A stretch of 64,000 nucleotides of DNA, from positions 1 through 64,000 of the forward strand of contig JAEHOE010000201.1 of assembly GCA_016858145.1 (NCBI GenBank), read 5' to 3'. Position 1 is the stretch's first letter; each line of letters opens with the position of its first letter. This document shows positions 44,412-57,284 of the stretch, one piece after another. Both the position numbers and the translations under genes were made by a program. The notes below the pieces were generated by a model that had not been told where the DNA came from, ran no database searches, and worked only from the letters and a program-made list of their open reading frames with translations. This DNA comes from Edaphochlamys debaryana. Taxonomy: Eukaryota; Chlorophyta; Chlorophyceae; Chlamydomonadales.

Positions 44412-45797
44412 GAGGCCCCCTCGCTTATGGCCGCGAGTGGACCTCGTTGGGGGGCAACTAGAAGAACGACTCATGTGAGATGTGGTGGGGACTGCATTGT
44501 GGCGGCCTGCGCTGGCCCTAGCTACCTTTCAAAGGCCCTCGGTCAGGGGAGACGAGTGACTTTTGTCTTCAGGACGAGGGAGTGGTGTTGAACCTGGCGA
44601 CGAGCGCTGTGGGGGCTGAAGAGGTGCTGCTCCCTTGGGGCGCTTGGGGCCCTGATGGGCGGCCGGGGGGGAGGGGCTATGGACTCATGCTTGGTCGGGC
44701 TGGGCATGGTGGGGTTCGGAGGGCATAGCCCCTACGTAGCGCACAAGCAGCAAGGCTGTCCCTAGCACACGGAGCGGCACACACGCGGACAATGTTGGTC
44801 CGGGATGCTGCTGAACACGGCTATGCGATGCTAGAGTCATGCTAGGTTTTGGCGGGCAAGGGCCCCACGCAGATGCAGCGCCCGGCCGCCCGCAGACTGC
44901 AGGGAAGCCTGCGGGTGCTGAAGCAGGATATCCGCCAGGTAGCAGTTGGCTTCAGGGCTTTTGTAGACAATGCGGCGTAGTGTCGAGTTGTTGGACGACG
45001 CAAATGCTATGAAGCGTGGCCGCCTATGTACAGGAAACCCTTAGCTTGAGGGGACACCCTCGAACGGCACCGTCCTGGCACCGGTGCCGTACTGAGCCGG
45101 AAGGAGCAAGCATGCGGGGCGAGCAGCGAGCCATGCTTTGCTGCTGGCACCTGGCATGGCGCTGCAAGGAGCTAAGGACTGCCGTGAAGAGCCCAAAGCG
45201 GGCACGGTAAAGTGATCAAGGCTGGTGAAGTGGTGATCGACGGCATGCGTGAGGGATCGGGACGGGACGCACCACGCCGTCGTTCATACTGCCGATGGGG
45301 CAATGCAAGACGTTTTCTGTCCTCTTCCCATCCTCGGTCCTGGATAGCTGCACGTCGCATCAGCGGCGGCTCAGCTTTTGACCGGTTCTGCGGAATGCCA
45401 TGCCAACCTCAGAGGACGCCCCAACCCACACCTTCCGTCCTCTGGCCCACCATGCATGGTCAGCTCTTGCCTTGTGCACCCACATCAATGCAAATTGTGT
45501 AATACCCGTACCCTCAGGTGAGCTCCGCCAGCAGTTCTGGCCCCGTTGCGCAGCCGTCTTACTGAAATCACCTCCATGCTCAGCAGTCTTATTGCTCCCC
45601 ACAACCCTGGGCGGATGCATCTACTGCATCCATGTCTCGAGGCATGCATAAGGGCCCACCCCCGCAACTGCGCATGTGACCGCCTGCCCCGACCCACCCC
45701 ATCCCACTGCAAGCCACCACCATAACCGCATACCAAACACGCCATGCGCCCATCCCACGGCACCCGTCCCCCTCCATGGCACCACTGCCGCTGCGCC
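44412..45797. other. Convergent intergenic region with a dispersed repeat
   Basis: Lies between the 3' ends of the flavin reductase gene (plus) and the VIT/VWA gene (minus) and should hold both 3' UTRs. It contains dispersed repeat copy C (44721-44850). A TGTAA is present near 45497 on the plus strand but is too far from the stop at 44411 to assign. No other gene is seen. Confidence 0.5.
44721..44850 (+). repeat. Dispersed repeat copy C
   Basis: Diverged relative of 5777-5910: GGGCATAGCCCCTACGTAGC, ACAAGCAGCAAGG, CACGGAGCGGCAC, GGGATGCTGCTGAA and CACGGCTATG follow the same order and spacing. It is the only member of this family found in the gene-dense half. Confidence 0.65.
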
Positions 45798-48700
45798 TCA
45801 CAGCAGCCGTGAGGCGGCCATGATGGCGTTGGGCGGCGACACGGGGCAGGCGGAGGCGGGGGGCCACCTGGCGTCCAGGAAAGCAAAGGCCTTGGCCTCC
45901 AGCGCAATCCAAGACGCCCGCTCGCCGCCGTAGCGGGCCCGCAGCAGCGCCAGCGCCAGCACCGTGCTCCACAGCGCGCCCCGCACCGCGCCCCGCAGCT
46001 GCGCCTCGTGCAGCGCCGCCAGCGCCTCCCGCGCGCGCAGCTCCGCGGCGTCGGCCGTGGCGCGCTCCACGGGGGAGAACACCTTGGGCGCGCCTGGGGA
46101 GGTGGGCGGTGGTCGAAGTGGGAGGAAACAAGGGAAGGTCAGACAGCATGGCAATATGGCATGCCACCGTGCTTTGCAGTCCTAGGCGTAGAGTGAGTCC
46201 AGCGTCGCTGTGAGACGCATGAGCCCCCCCGTTCCGTATGCCCCGTAGAAAGCATGGCCCCTTGCACCTGCCCTCCCCAGCCTCACCCAGCACGGGCACG
46301 TTGAGTGTGCGGCCGTTGGTGACCACCAGCTCCTCCAGCTCGGCCGTGTGGGGCCAGGAGCCGTCCGACTGCTGCAGCACCGCCAGCTGCCCCAGCACCG
46401 TGAGCTGGTGCGCCATGTTGGCTGCGGCCGCGGTCATGGGGGGCCCCATGAGCGACAGCCGGGCGCCGTCCAGCGTGGGGAGCGGCGCGGAGGGCTGGGA
46501 GAGGAGCGAGGGCTGGGCCGCGGGCAGGGGCGTGGAGGCGGCGGTGGTGGCGGGGCCGGGGCCGGGGCCGGGGGCGGGCTCGGGGCCTTCAAACGTCGGG
46601 TCGGGGCTGGGGGCCGCCGCGTGGGCGGCAGAGGTGGAGGACGCGGCGGAGGCTGCGGAGGGCCCGGAGGCGCTGGTGATGGAGGAGCCCGACGAGGCGG
46701 CGGGAGGCGCCTCCGGGGCGGGGCTTGTGGTGGGGCCAGATGCCTCAGAGGCGGCGGCGGAGCCACCCTTCTCGACCGCAGATCCTTGCGCAGATGCCGT
46801 GGCCTCGGCCTGGTCAGAGGCCCGTCCAGCCTCGGGTGGGGCTGGCGGGTCTGCCTCAGCAGAAGCACCGGAAGTCGCACTCGCACCGGCCTCAGGCTCT
46901 GCGGGTGCTGATGTCGCCCCCGCCTCGCCCTCAGCCGCCGGCTCCAGTGCCGCGCCCGATGCAGTCCCCTCCCCGCCGGCTCCCGTACCGCCAGCGCCCG
47001 CCGCGGCCGCAGCTGCAGCCGCACCCGCGGCAGCAGCTGCTGCCTTGGCCGCTGTATCGGGCGACGCAGGCTCTGACACCTCCAGCACCGCGGGCAGCTG
47101 CTGCGGCGCCTGCGCTGCCACTGGCAGCTGCACGGCCGGGGGCGGCGGCTCGGCATCACGGGCGGAGCCGGGGGCCGTCCCGGACCGGGCCGTGGTGGTG
47201 GTGGATGCCAGGCTGTTGTTGGCCTCGGGGGGGTGAGGCTCGCCGCCCTCGATCGTGGGCGAGGGGCTGCGCATGGCGCCCCGAACCGCCGCCAGCATTG
47301 TGTCAGGGTCCACGGAGCTGCCGTGCCGGCTGGGCTGGCCGTGGGCCCCGAAGAGCACGTTGGAGCTGCTCGCGCGCCGGTGGGTGGCCGCGGGGTCATC
47401 AGACGGCGGCGGCGCCATGCCCAGAGCGGCCGCACGCATCGCCGCCAGACCGCCGTACGCCCCAATCTGCTCGAGCAAGATCAGGGATCGCCGGCGGGCG
47501 GTACGGCTGGCGCGGGGCGGCCGGGCGCTCTGGTAGGGCTGGTCTTCGGGGCTCGGCTGAGGCACCTGCGGCCCTGAGGGGGTGAGGTGTGGCGTCTGCG
47601 GGTCGGGCTGCACTTCCACCTGCTCCCGTGAGGCTCGGGGAGCCCGCGGCCGATCTATCGGCTCGGGCTGGGCTGGCGGCTCCACGGCTTGCGGGGCCTC
47701 TGCGGCTGCTCCTGGCTGTGTTTCTGCCGGCTGTGGCAGCTGCGACGGTGCGGCAGTCGGGTCAGGCTGCTGTGACGCTTCGGGAGCAGGTGCCGCGGGC
47801 TGGCTGCTGGCCGGTTGCTCGAGCTGGCCGGCCGGCGGCTGGGGCTCGGGCGCTGGTACCAACTGCGAAGGGCTCTGTGCCGCCGTGTCGGCTTGGGGTG
47901 CCTCCGCCTGCGGCTGGCCCTCGCTTTGCTGCGGAGCTGCTGCTTCGGCGCCGGGCTCAGATGCCACTGCCTCAGCCGCCGCATTTGGCGCCGCAGCGGC
48001 GTTGGGTGCGGAGGGCTGCTCAGCACTGCTGGCCGCCGACTCTGCTCCCTCGCCAGCCACGCCCACATCCTCGCCAACAGGCAACGCAGTTGTCACGTCC
48101 TCATCGATCTCCCTGATCTCAATCCCAGGCGACGGCAGGGATGCACCTGCACCCGCCGGCGATAGCAGCGGCAGCGCGCCAGGCCCTCCGCCGCCGCCGC
48201 TCGCAGTCGGCCCCGACGGCTCCGTCGACGCCGTGCTCCCCGACACCTCGAGTGCGGGCAGCGCCGCCGCTGCCGCCGCCGCTGCCGTAGGCGCCGCCGG
48301 TGCTGCAGCCGACGGCGACGGCGCGCCGCCAGCATGCGTTGGCTCGCCCCGCTGTGTAGTGGGCTCGTCCCTCTGTGTGGGGGCCAGAGACGCTGGCAGC
48401 GAGGGCTTGGGCTCGCCGTGCGGCGACGGCGACCTCACCCCGAACGCGCGGCTGGAGGGCTGGGCGATGGGCGTGCCGCCGATCGCCGCCACGGCCGCGG
48501 ACAGCTCGGGCGGCAGGTCCAGCTGCAGCTGCGAGATCTGCGCGTTGACCTGCGCGGCCGCCGCCACGGCGCCAAAGCTGGTGGAGGCGTGGTGCGGAGT
48601 GGTGGTGCCGGCGTGGGCGGCGTGGGCCCTGGTGCCGCGAGCCTGTGCGGCCAAGAAGGCGACGCCGGGCGCCGGCCAGCTGAAGCCCTTGCGCTGCTCG

Positions 48701-51700
48701 CCCGAGCGGAGTGTGGAGGTGGCGGTCTTGACGGCGAGGCCGCGGGCGCGGGCAAGCGTCATGGACACCTGGGGAAAGGGCGGCAGGGCTCCTGAAGGTT
48801 AACGTAGGTCGGATGAACTGTGGGGCCTTGCTTCTCTTGGGCATGGACAAGACGCAAGGCGCTCATGGGTGTGGTTGCCACCCTTTTGATCCAGCCCCTC
48901 TCCAGACTCTCTGGAGGCTCACCAAGGACATTGCGGTGAGGGGCGTGGCGAGGTTGAACGCCTGCGCCCGCTGCGTGACCTTCTTGTGCACCGCCTTCTG
49001 CTTGAGGGAGATGCCCGCCCCCAAACCGGCGATGCCACCGGCGGCGGATGCAGCGGAGGCGCGCACGCTGCCCGACAGAGTAGGAGGGGGCGGCGGGGGC
49101 AGCTCCTCGAACTGGGCCGACAGCTCGCTGCGGGTGACAGGGAGCCGGGCGCGGCGCACATGCGGCAGCGGCGTCAGAAGCTGCGATCAAGTGCCTCGAA
49201 ACCCCGCGGAGAATGCACTCAGGCAGCACTTATCCAGCGCCCACCGGTTCACTTCGCCACCCCACACCTGCACTTCCAGCATCCCCAACGCCAGGACCCC
49301 GGCCCCACCTCATGGCGCAGAGCAGCGCCAGCAGCTGCCCCCCGGTCCTCAGCCGGGGGTCCACGGACACCGACATGCTGGCGGGCCGGCCGTCGGGCCA
49401 CAGTCCCTGCAGCACCAGCGCCGCCCCCGTGCCCATGCGGCTGAGGCGCACCAGCACCGACAGCGGCTCAGACAGCGGCAGCGCGGGCGGCAGGCGGGCC
49501 GGGTACTGCTCCCGCAGTGTCGCGCCCTGCGGCACCAGCTGCAGGCGGCGCAGGTAGCGGCCGCTGACGGCGCAGCAGGCAGCCAGGTTGAGGGCCGAGG
49601 GCAGGTCCAGCGCGGCGGGCACCACCTGCGGGGTGGGGTGCAGCAAGGTCAGGTGGCGGGGCTGAGGAGAGGAGGACGCTGACCTGCAGTATCAAGTCTT
49701 GCTTCTTTCCTGGTTGGAATCAAACCCCATGCTCCTGCGCAAGCAACGCACCTGCAGGAAGCCGCCCTTGGCGTCTGCCAGCTGCTCAAAGTACGACAAC
49801 GGGTGCTGCTCCATGTCGGCGCGCGCCTGCTCGTACATGAGCCCCTCCAGGTGCTTCTGGTACAGGTGGTACTGCGGGGTCGGACATGAATCGGACATGC
49901 GATCACAACACCGTACCGCTCCATACCATTTCTGAACACGTTGCGAACCTTGCAGCCGGCTGCGTGCGATCCCTCCCTCATGCTCACTGCCAGCATGTAG
50001 GACGGCCCCGAGGTGCCCAGGATGCCCGCGCTGCCCATGTTGAGGTTGCCCCCCGCCACGGCGGTGAGCGAGGTGGAGGGCGGCAGCGGCAGCTGATGCA
50101 CCACCACGAACACGGGGAAGTCCAGGGGGGGCGGGGCGAGCGCGACGGCCTCCTCCTCGGCACCGCTGCCCCAGCCGCCGCCGCCGCGGCGGGGCGGCGA
50201 GAGGCCGTCGACGGAGCGGAACGACGCCATGGCGGCGCGCGCACGCATGCGAGCCTCGGCATCGCTGTCCGAGAGGCCGGTGTTATCCGTCACGGAGCGC
50301 TCGCGGACGAGGTTCTTGAAGCTGACGGTGGGGGCGCCGGACCAGCGCACGCCGTCGGCCGCGTCGAGCCGGGGCTGGCCGGAGCGAGCGATGGAGGAGC
50401 GGGGGCGCGGGCGCGTGGGCGAGGCAGAGCGCACGGGCGGCGGCAGGTCGTCGTCTGTGTCGTTGCTCCGGTCCGTGTCCCGGCTCTCCACCCCGGACTC
50501 GGAGCGCGTCCGCCGGGCGCTCCGAGGCGTTGCTTGCCCCGATGAGCCCTCCCGCGGGGACTGCAGCTCCGCCTCCGCTGCCGCCGCCGCCGCCTGCCCC
50601 ACCTCCGCCGCCACTGCTGCCAGCCGCCGGGGCGTCTCGCCAAAGTTGACCCGCGGCTGCTGCATGCCCTCAGCGGTGGTGCGCGTGGGCGTGGCAGAGT
50701 CCGACCCCGTGCCCTCCCTCACGCCCCCGTCAGACGACGGACGCGCCTTGCCGCTACCCGCCTCCGCCTGCCCCGCCTCCGCCTCCGCTGCCGCCTCCAC
50801 CTTGGCCTCCGCCGCTGCCTCGGCGTCCACCTCCGCCACCGCAGCGTCCGCCGCCGCGCTGGCGTGCGCCGCCGCCATGGAGCGGTTGGCGAAGGAGCGG
50901 TTGGCGACGGCCGAGGCCAACGACCAAGGCGCGGGGCGGTCCGCGCCGCCGCTGGAGCTAGGGGCGCCGCTGGGCGCAGGAGGGCCGCTGGCCCTGTCGC
51001 CTGACCCCTGCAGGCCCGTCCCCGCTGACGATACGCGCAGCGTGGGCAGGCGGCTGAGGGCGCGGCTGAGGCTGCGGCGCGAGGGCAGGCGGCTCAGGCC
51101 GCCGACGCTACCGGCGGCGCCAGGCCCGCGGCTCACCTGGCGACTGAGCGCCCTGCTGGGCCCCATGCTGTGCGCCAGGGGAGTTATGGTCCCCGACACG
51201 TCCGCGCCCCCGTGCTCCTTAGGCTGCAGCTGCTGCGTGAGCACCAGCGCCGCCCGCCGGCAGCCGGGCGCGCGCGGCGTCGCGGCCAGGTCCTGGAGCA
51301 GCGTGTGGAGACGCGGCAGCGGCTGCGCCCAGAGCACCAGCGTGGCGGGGTCCGTGAGGAGCTGCCCCACCCACGCCACGGCCGCGTCGACGGCCTCTGA
51401 GGTCAGGGGCCGCGAGCCGCCCGGGAAGAGCCACACGGGCGGGATCGTCTCCTCGGGCTCGAGCAGCAGCCCGCCGCCGCCCGAGCTGGCTTGGTCGGCC
51501 TTGGCCGCGTGGAGGGCTGCGAGGCCCGGGGGCGTGGAGAGGCTACAGGCCGAGGCCCCGTCGGTCGCATCGTCCTCCGGGTCTGGCGGCGGCGGCCCGC
51601 CGGGGCAGACGATGAGGTTGAACAGGCCCGCTGAGGCCACCGCCGCCGCCGCGCCTGCGCCCAGGCCCGTGGCTCCAGCGCCAGCGCTGGCGCTTCCGCT

Positions 51701-54700
51701 GGTCCCGCCGCCGCCTCCGCTGCTGCCGTCGCCCACTGGTAGGCTTCGCAGCAACACGAGCAGCGTCTGGAGCAGGTACATGAGGTGCGCGGCCATGCCC
51801 GAGGGGCCGCAGCAGTCGAGTATGATGAGGAGCTCGGTGGGCGACGCGCCGGGCGACGGCAGGCCCAGCCGCCACGCCGCGGCCTGCGCGCGCGGCCCCG
51901 GCGCCACCTCCGACCCCAGCGCGTCCTCCAGCTCCGCGGGGCTGAAGTGCGAGCCGGGCACGAACGTGACCGCGGCGCAGTGGCGGTGCGAGCTGGACCG
52001 CACGTCGAAGCCCACGCCGCCGCCCGTGTGCCCCCGCCGCATGCCGTAGCTGCCGGCGCCTCCCACGCCAGAGCCCAGGTCGTTGCCCAGGATCTTCTCG
52101 CTCGCCTGGTTGGGGATGGTGGTGGGGGCCGTGAACATGAGGCCGCGGGAGCGGCCCGCGGCGGCGGCTTCGCCGCCGCTGGCGGCAGGCTGGGGAGCTG
52201 CGGACGGCTCGGCTGCTGGCGCCGGCCGCCCTGGGAAGGGCCCCGAGTCGTCATGCGCCTCCTGCGGGCGTAGGGAGGGGCAGGACCGAGGGCAGCGTGG
52301 AGCTCAGTGTCTTTGCAAGCACGGTTGGTGGCAAGCCAGGAGTCAGGGAAGTGGTCGTGCAAGCAAGCAGGGCACGTTACTGGCGTACCTGTCGTGCGTC
52401 GTGCAGGATGGCGAAGGAGCGTAGCGGCGCCGGCAGGGCCACCTCAAACGTCACGTGCGTCACGTGCCGGGGCTTCCACACCTGCAGCGGCGGGGCAGCG
52501 CAGAAAATCCGTGTGTATTGCGCACAGGACCTCCGAGTCCTCAAACACTCCGCAAGCAGCAACAGGGGCGGGCGGGCAGGCGGTAGGGTACAGTCACGCA
52601 AATGAGGAGAGCGTACAGCGCCCCGACCTGAGTGTGGCCCTGGCACAGCAGGCAGTCGTAGTTGGGTTTGATGGTCATGTGCTTGGGCCCCGACACCAGG
52701 TTCAGGCCGCGGTGGCTCAGCACCTGCGGTGTGCAGGGGACAACAAAGGCATCCAGATTACCACATGCAAGTTAAGCTTGCGAGGGCCCCCATTATGCGG
52801 CAGGCACGCTCTGTGGCTCTGCTTGTTGGTTGGGTGCCAACGCACACCCCGCCGCACCTCCATCTCAAAGCTCAAATCGTACAGGTCAATCGCGCGATGT
52901 CGGTTGAACCGCCGGCTGCCGCCGCCACCTCCCAGCCCGTTTCCGCTGCCGTCCCCGCTGGGCGAGTCCCGCGCCGCGGCCCACGCCCAGCTGCGCGCGG
53001 GCGTCCAGTGGCACACGTGAGTCAGGCTCAGCGTATTGCCTGCAGCGTTCAAGCAGAAGTGGGGTGACTTTGCATGGCGCAGGATGACTCACTCTGCACT
53101 CCGTAGGGGGCTACATCACGTGCAGGGAGGGGCCACACCGTGCAATGCTGGTGATGCTCACCCGAGGACTCCAGCTGCACAATGTAGGAGATGTTGACGA
53201 ACACGTCGCCGCGCACCCGCCCCAGCGGCACACGTAGCACGGGCGGCCGGGTGCCGGGCTGGTGGTTGCGCCGTCCAAACAGCTTGGCGTACACCTTGGC
53301 GCCTGCGGTCACCGTGGTGGGCAGCATCAAGCGGGGGCGCAGGGCGGGGTTAGCTCCTCAGCTGCAGGTACGCCCGTCTCCGCACCGGTCCCGGTACGCC
53401 GACCAACGAACGCACCTGGGCCCAACCCAAAGTCGTCATCCTCGTCGTCATCCTCATCCGTCGCGCCGTAGCTGCTACGTGGTACCGACTCAGCCAGCAG
53501 CGTGGTGCCACCGATGGTGGCCGCGAATCTGCCCGGGGCAAGCGGTGGGGCAGAGAGGAGCAAGCTTATTCATGCGAGAGGTCACGACTCCATGTATGCT
53601 AGCTGACCCCAGCGCCGCTCCAGGCGCAGAGCGGATCCATCCGTGTGCCCGAGCGGCGGCAGTGCCCCGAGTCGGCTCACCGCTGCAGGATGGCGCGGGG
53701 CGGTATGGGGAAGCGCAGCACGGCGTTGGGCACAGCCACGTTGCTCATGAAGAGCAGCGACTCGGTGATCTCCGCCCAACCCAGGTCGCACTGAAGCGGG
53801 AGGCATGGAGGAGATGAGGGGGCCGGTTGCGTGGGACAGGTTCGGCGAGGGGGTAGGTGGCGGGATGGCCATGCAAAGTGTGTCCCGCGCCGTACGCAAG
53901 GCCTTGCCCCCGCCGACCCACCTGGACTGTGCCCTTGAACACCCTGCTGAGGAGCGCCATGCTTTCCGTGCCGTCGTCGCCCCCGAACAGGCCCATCACC
54001 TCGCCAGTCGGCCCCGCGGCAGGGGTCAGCCAGCCGCTCACGTCCAGCTTTAGCTCCCCCGCGCCGCACCGCACCGCTGCCGGCACCGCCACCGGTGTGC
54101 CGCGGGCTGCCGACCCTTGGGATGGGCTGCCGGCACCCTGACCGCGCCCGTGCCCGAGCCCCGAGCCCTCGGGCCCGGCGCGTGTGCCAGGCCGCCACGT
54201 GGAGCCGCCCTCTGCATCTGCAGCGTCCGTTAACCCCGAGGGAGCCCTCCCCGGCTGCGCCGGGGGTGAGGGCGAGCGCGAGCGGGGTCGTGGCTCCAGC
54301 TCCAGGGGCACGTGCAGGCCCGGAACGGAGGTGGCACTGCCCAGAATCTGCGGGGTGGGCAGGAGCGAGCTGTGGTGGCGGGTTTGCTTGGAGGAGCAAG
54401 GCGGGGACGCGAAAGGCAAGGCGGGCTAGGGCACTAGGTGGGTGCGCTTGTGGGGCTTACCCCGCCAATGCCCAGGTGGGGCGACCGCGGTCGATCCGCA
54501 GGCGACAGCCACGACGGGCCCATCAGGGCCGAGAGCGGCGTGATGCCACGCGCCTCCGCGGCGGGAGCCGCCCCGAGCTGTCCCGGCATACTGCCAGCTG
54601 TCATGCTCACGCCCAGCGGCGTCCTGCAAGCAAAGGGGACGGCCAAACAGTCAGCAATGCCTGCAGCGCTCACTGCTCACAGCCTTGCGCTGTCTCTGCA

Positions 54701-56754
54701 GCCCTCTCCGCAGCCCTTTCCGTGCCGCAGTCCTCCCACAGCCCTCTCGGCAGCCCTGTCCGCAGCTCCCCGCCGCACCTGAGCATGTTGGGCGTGCCCG
54801 CCCGGTTGACGGTGTGGTTGCGGAAGGCCAGGAAGTCGGAGCTGGTGACGGGCCGCGAGGCGTTGTTGGGCGTGCACAGCTTGGGCGGCTTCTGGGTGTA
54901 CATGCGCACAATCTCAGGGTCCACCTGCACCTCGGGCCTGCGCCGCCGGCCCCGGGACCCTGGCGTGCCCCCGGACCCGCCCCCGCTTGTGGACGGCCCC
55001 CCGGTGCCGTCCATGCCCCCGCGGCCCCAGGAGCCGTGCGTTCCGTCCAGGCCTCCAGTGCCTGGGTCGTTGGCGGGGCTGGCCCACCCACTCCAGGCCG
55101 TGGGCGGTACCCCGCCGAAGTCGCGGCTGGCTTGTCGCCCTCCCGCGATGCCTCGGGCGGGCGGCCTCGCCTCGCCCGAGGCAGAGGCCTCCGGCCCCAC
55201 CGTGTGCACGCTGTGCCGAACCCAGTCCTCCAGCGTCCCGCCCAGGTGACCCGAAGGCGGCGTGCAGCCGAAGCCGGCGCCCTCACGCCCCGGCCGGCTG
55301 TTGAAGCTGGGCACAGAGCGACTGAGGTCGTTTGTGGCCCTGCCGTGCGCCCCTGGGCCCCCGCCGCCAGCCCTGGCGGCGCCAGGGCGCCCCCAGTCGC
55401 CGCCCCCACCCGCCCCCAGGCTGCTCCGCCACGCGGCCGAGCGCTCAGACAGGCTCTGCCGCCTCTCCGCCGCCCGCAGGGACGCTGCAGTCAGAATGTC
55501 GCCGGGGCGGGAACTGGTGGCAGAGCCCGCCGCGGAGGCCTGAGCCGAGAGGTGCTGCGTGCTGGCGTGGGTCCCGGAGGGCGTGGGGCTGTCCGAGCGG
55601 TGCTGCAAGGAGGGCCCCGCGCCCTCGGCCCTACTCTCCCCTTCGGGGTCGCTGCTGCTGCCGTTGTGCTCGTCACCGCTGCCCGCTCTAGGTGCGGCTG
55701 CATGGAGGGGCTCCTCCGCTGCACCCGCGTGCGATTCACCCGCCATGCTGCTAGCATCCCGTACGGACGCGGGTCCGCGTACGGACGACCCGTCGTCCGT
55801 GAGCGGCGGCACGTATCCGTACAGAGACGCAAACAGGCTCATCTTCCGGCCGGCTTCGCCCTCGCCGTCGCTGCCTTCTGCCGCCGCGCCCTCGCGGGCC
55901 GAGCTGGGCTTGCCCACGCGGCTCCCCTGCGCTGAGGTGAGCACCACCGCCTGGGGCCCCGAGGCCGCCCTCCGCCGCGCTCCCCTGACCGCCTGGGCCG
56001 GCGCGCCAACCACGATGACTCCCTCGTGGTCAATGAGCTCGGAAAGCGGCCGCAGCGGCAGCGTGCGCCCCGGCAGTGACTGCTCCACCGGCGTCCGCTT
56101 CCGCCGGCCCATGGTGGGCTGCAGGTACGGGCTCTTGACGGCGGCGGGGCCCCGGCTGGCGGGCGCCGCCGCGGCCGTGGCGTTGATGGGCCCGTGCAGA
56201 GGAGGCGATGCGGTGGCTACCGATGTCCAGCGCTTTGCCCCCTCTGCGGCCATGGACGTGCTGAGCTCATGGCGCATGTGGTCCGGGCTACGCAACAGAG
56301 ACTCCTTGGGCGGCTGGAAGTCGAAATAGTCTACAACGCGTTCATAGATGGGGGGTCGATTGGGTGAGGACTGCTGGCTGCGGTGTCTGTCTACCTCCAG
56401 GGGCCGGGCGCCACGGTAGTGGGGGTCACTGGTGGGCAGCGGCCAGGGGCCGTAGCTCATGGCGGGGCGGCCAGAGCGTGGCGGGGAGGTGCTGGGTTCG
56501 GTGGCCCCGGCGGCGGCAGCATCAGGGCCGTCCTCAGCTGAGGAGAACGAGGGGGAGCGGCTGGTGTTGCCTAGGGATGGGTGGCCCCCATCGTCAAAAG
56601 CGGAGGAGGCCTGCGAGGGCCGGCCTCGGGAAGCGGAGGCCCCGCCGCCCGTTGAGGTGGCGGGGGTCCGCTCGCCCAACGACGGGTGAGCCCCGTTGTC
56701 GGCTGGGAAGCCCAGCCCGACCTCATCAGCCGCTGAACTTCGTGTTTCGCTCAT
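45798..56754 (-). CDS. Large VIT / VWA5-like protein with degenerate metal site
   Basis: Fifteen exons, predicted 2997 aa: 56754-54779, 54623-54461, 54347-53922, 53790-53681, 53528-53416, 53302-53162, 53039-52858, 52723-52628, 52481-52389, 52261-49988, 49871-49752, 49625-49309, 49127-48923, 48768-46287 and 46093-45798. All are GT-AG and phases close exactly. The N-terminal 700 residues are low-complexity. A VIT-like region follows (about 835-1100: LLFMSNVAVPNAVLRFPIPP, FAATIGGTTL, DVFVNISYIVQLE). A VWA-like fold (about 1240-1340) reads TELLIILDCCGPSG then LLRSLPVGDG and FNLIVCPGG. The usual DxSxS metal site is DCCGP, so metal binding is probably lost. The C-terminus has VWA5-type blocks (NLATPLTAM, LQQSDGSWPHT, ALWSTVLALALL, ASWIALEAKAFAFLDARW) split by an Ala/Pro-rich insert. 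The family is linked to adhesion or complex assembly; the role here is unknown. Confidence 0.85.
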
Positions 56755-57284
56755 TGCGCGGCTGGCTGGGGCGTCTCAGTGTGGGCTCCGCTGCCGTCTC
56801 ATCCTGAGCTGAGCTTCAAACCCCAACGCAGCGACCTCCAGAGATCGCCACAGAGATGTATAACGCTGTTGTAAGTGCCCGAGGGCCAAGTCGCTGTCCG
56901 TGCGAGAGAAAAACTGTACCGACTATAAGCGAAACGCGAGCGTGTATCGCAGTATACTGGAGTCAGGTCAGGTCAGTCAATGCATTGCTATCGAGGTATG
57001 GCCTCTCGAAGGCAAACCCGCGCGAGGAGAAGGAGAACGATGGCCCACTGCATCACAGCCCTGCCGGAAGCCTCTGGTGCAAGGGTTGCTCGAGGAAGTT
57101 GTAGATTTGCATATAGATAACATTGACTACTCGTGGACGCACACGGGCCAAAGCGAGGCTTTCCAAAATGGACCGCTGCAACTTCGCGACCTGACAGCGT
57201 GACCTGTGCCTACAAACTAGTAGGCTTGTGAGAGGAAGATGGCTAGCATAGGTAAAAGCCAGGGGCGCTGAGGGGCAGGGCAAC
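56755..57284. promoter_or_regulatory. Divergent promoter region, VIT/VWA gene / dynein gene
   Basis: 530 bp lie between two divergent start codons. The stretch is noticeably less GC-rich than the flanking exons, as is common for algal promoters. No named element was recognised. Confidence 0.6.

Noticed and set aside
49128..49180. Alternative 3' splice site at 49180 for exon 13 of the VIT/VWA gene
   Set aside because: With the phase left by exon 12 it reads into an immediate TGA. The acceptor before 49127 keeps the frame.
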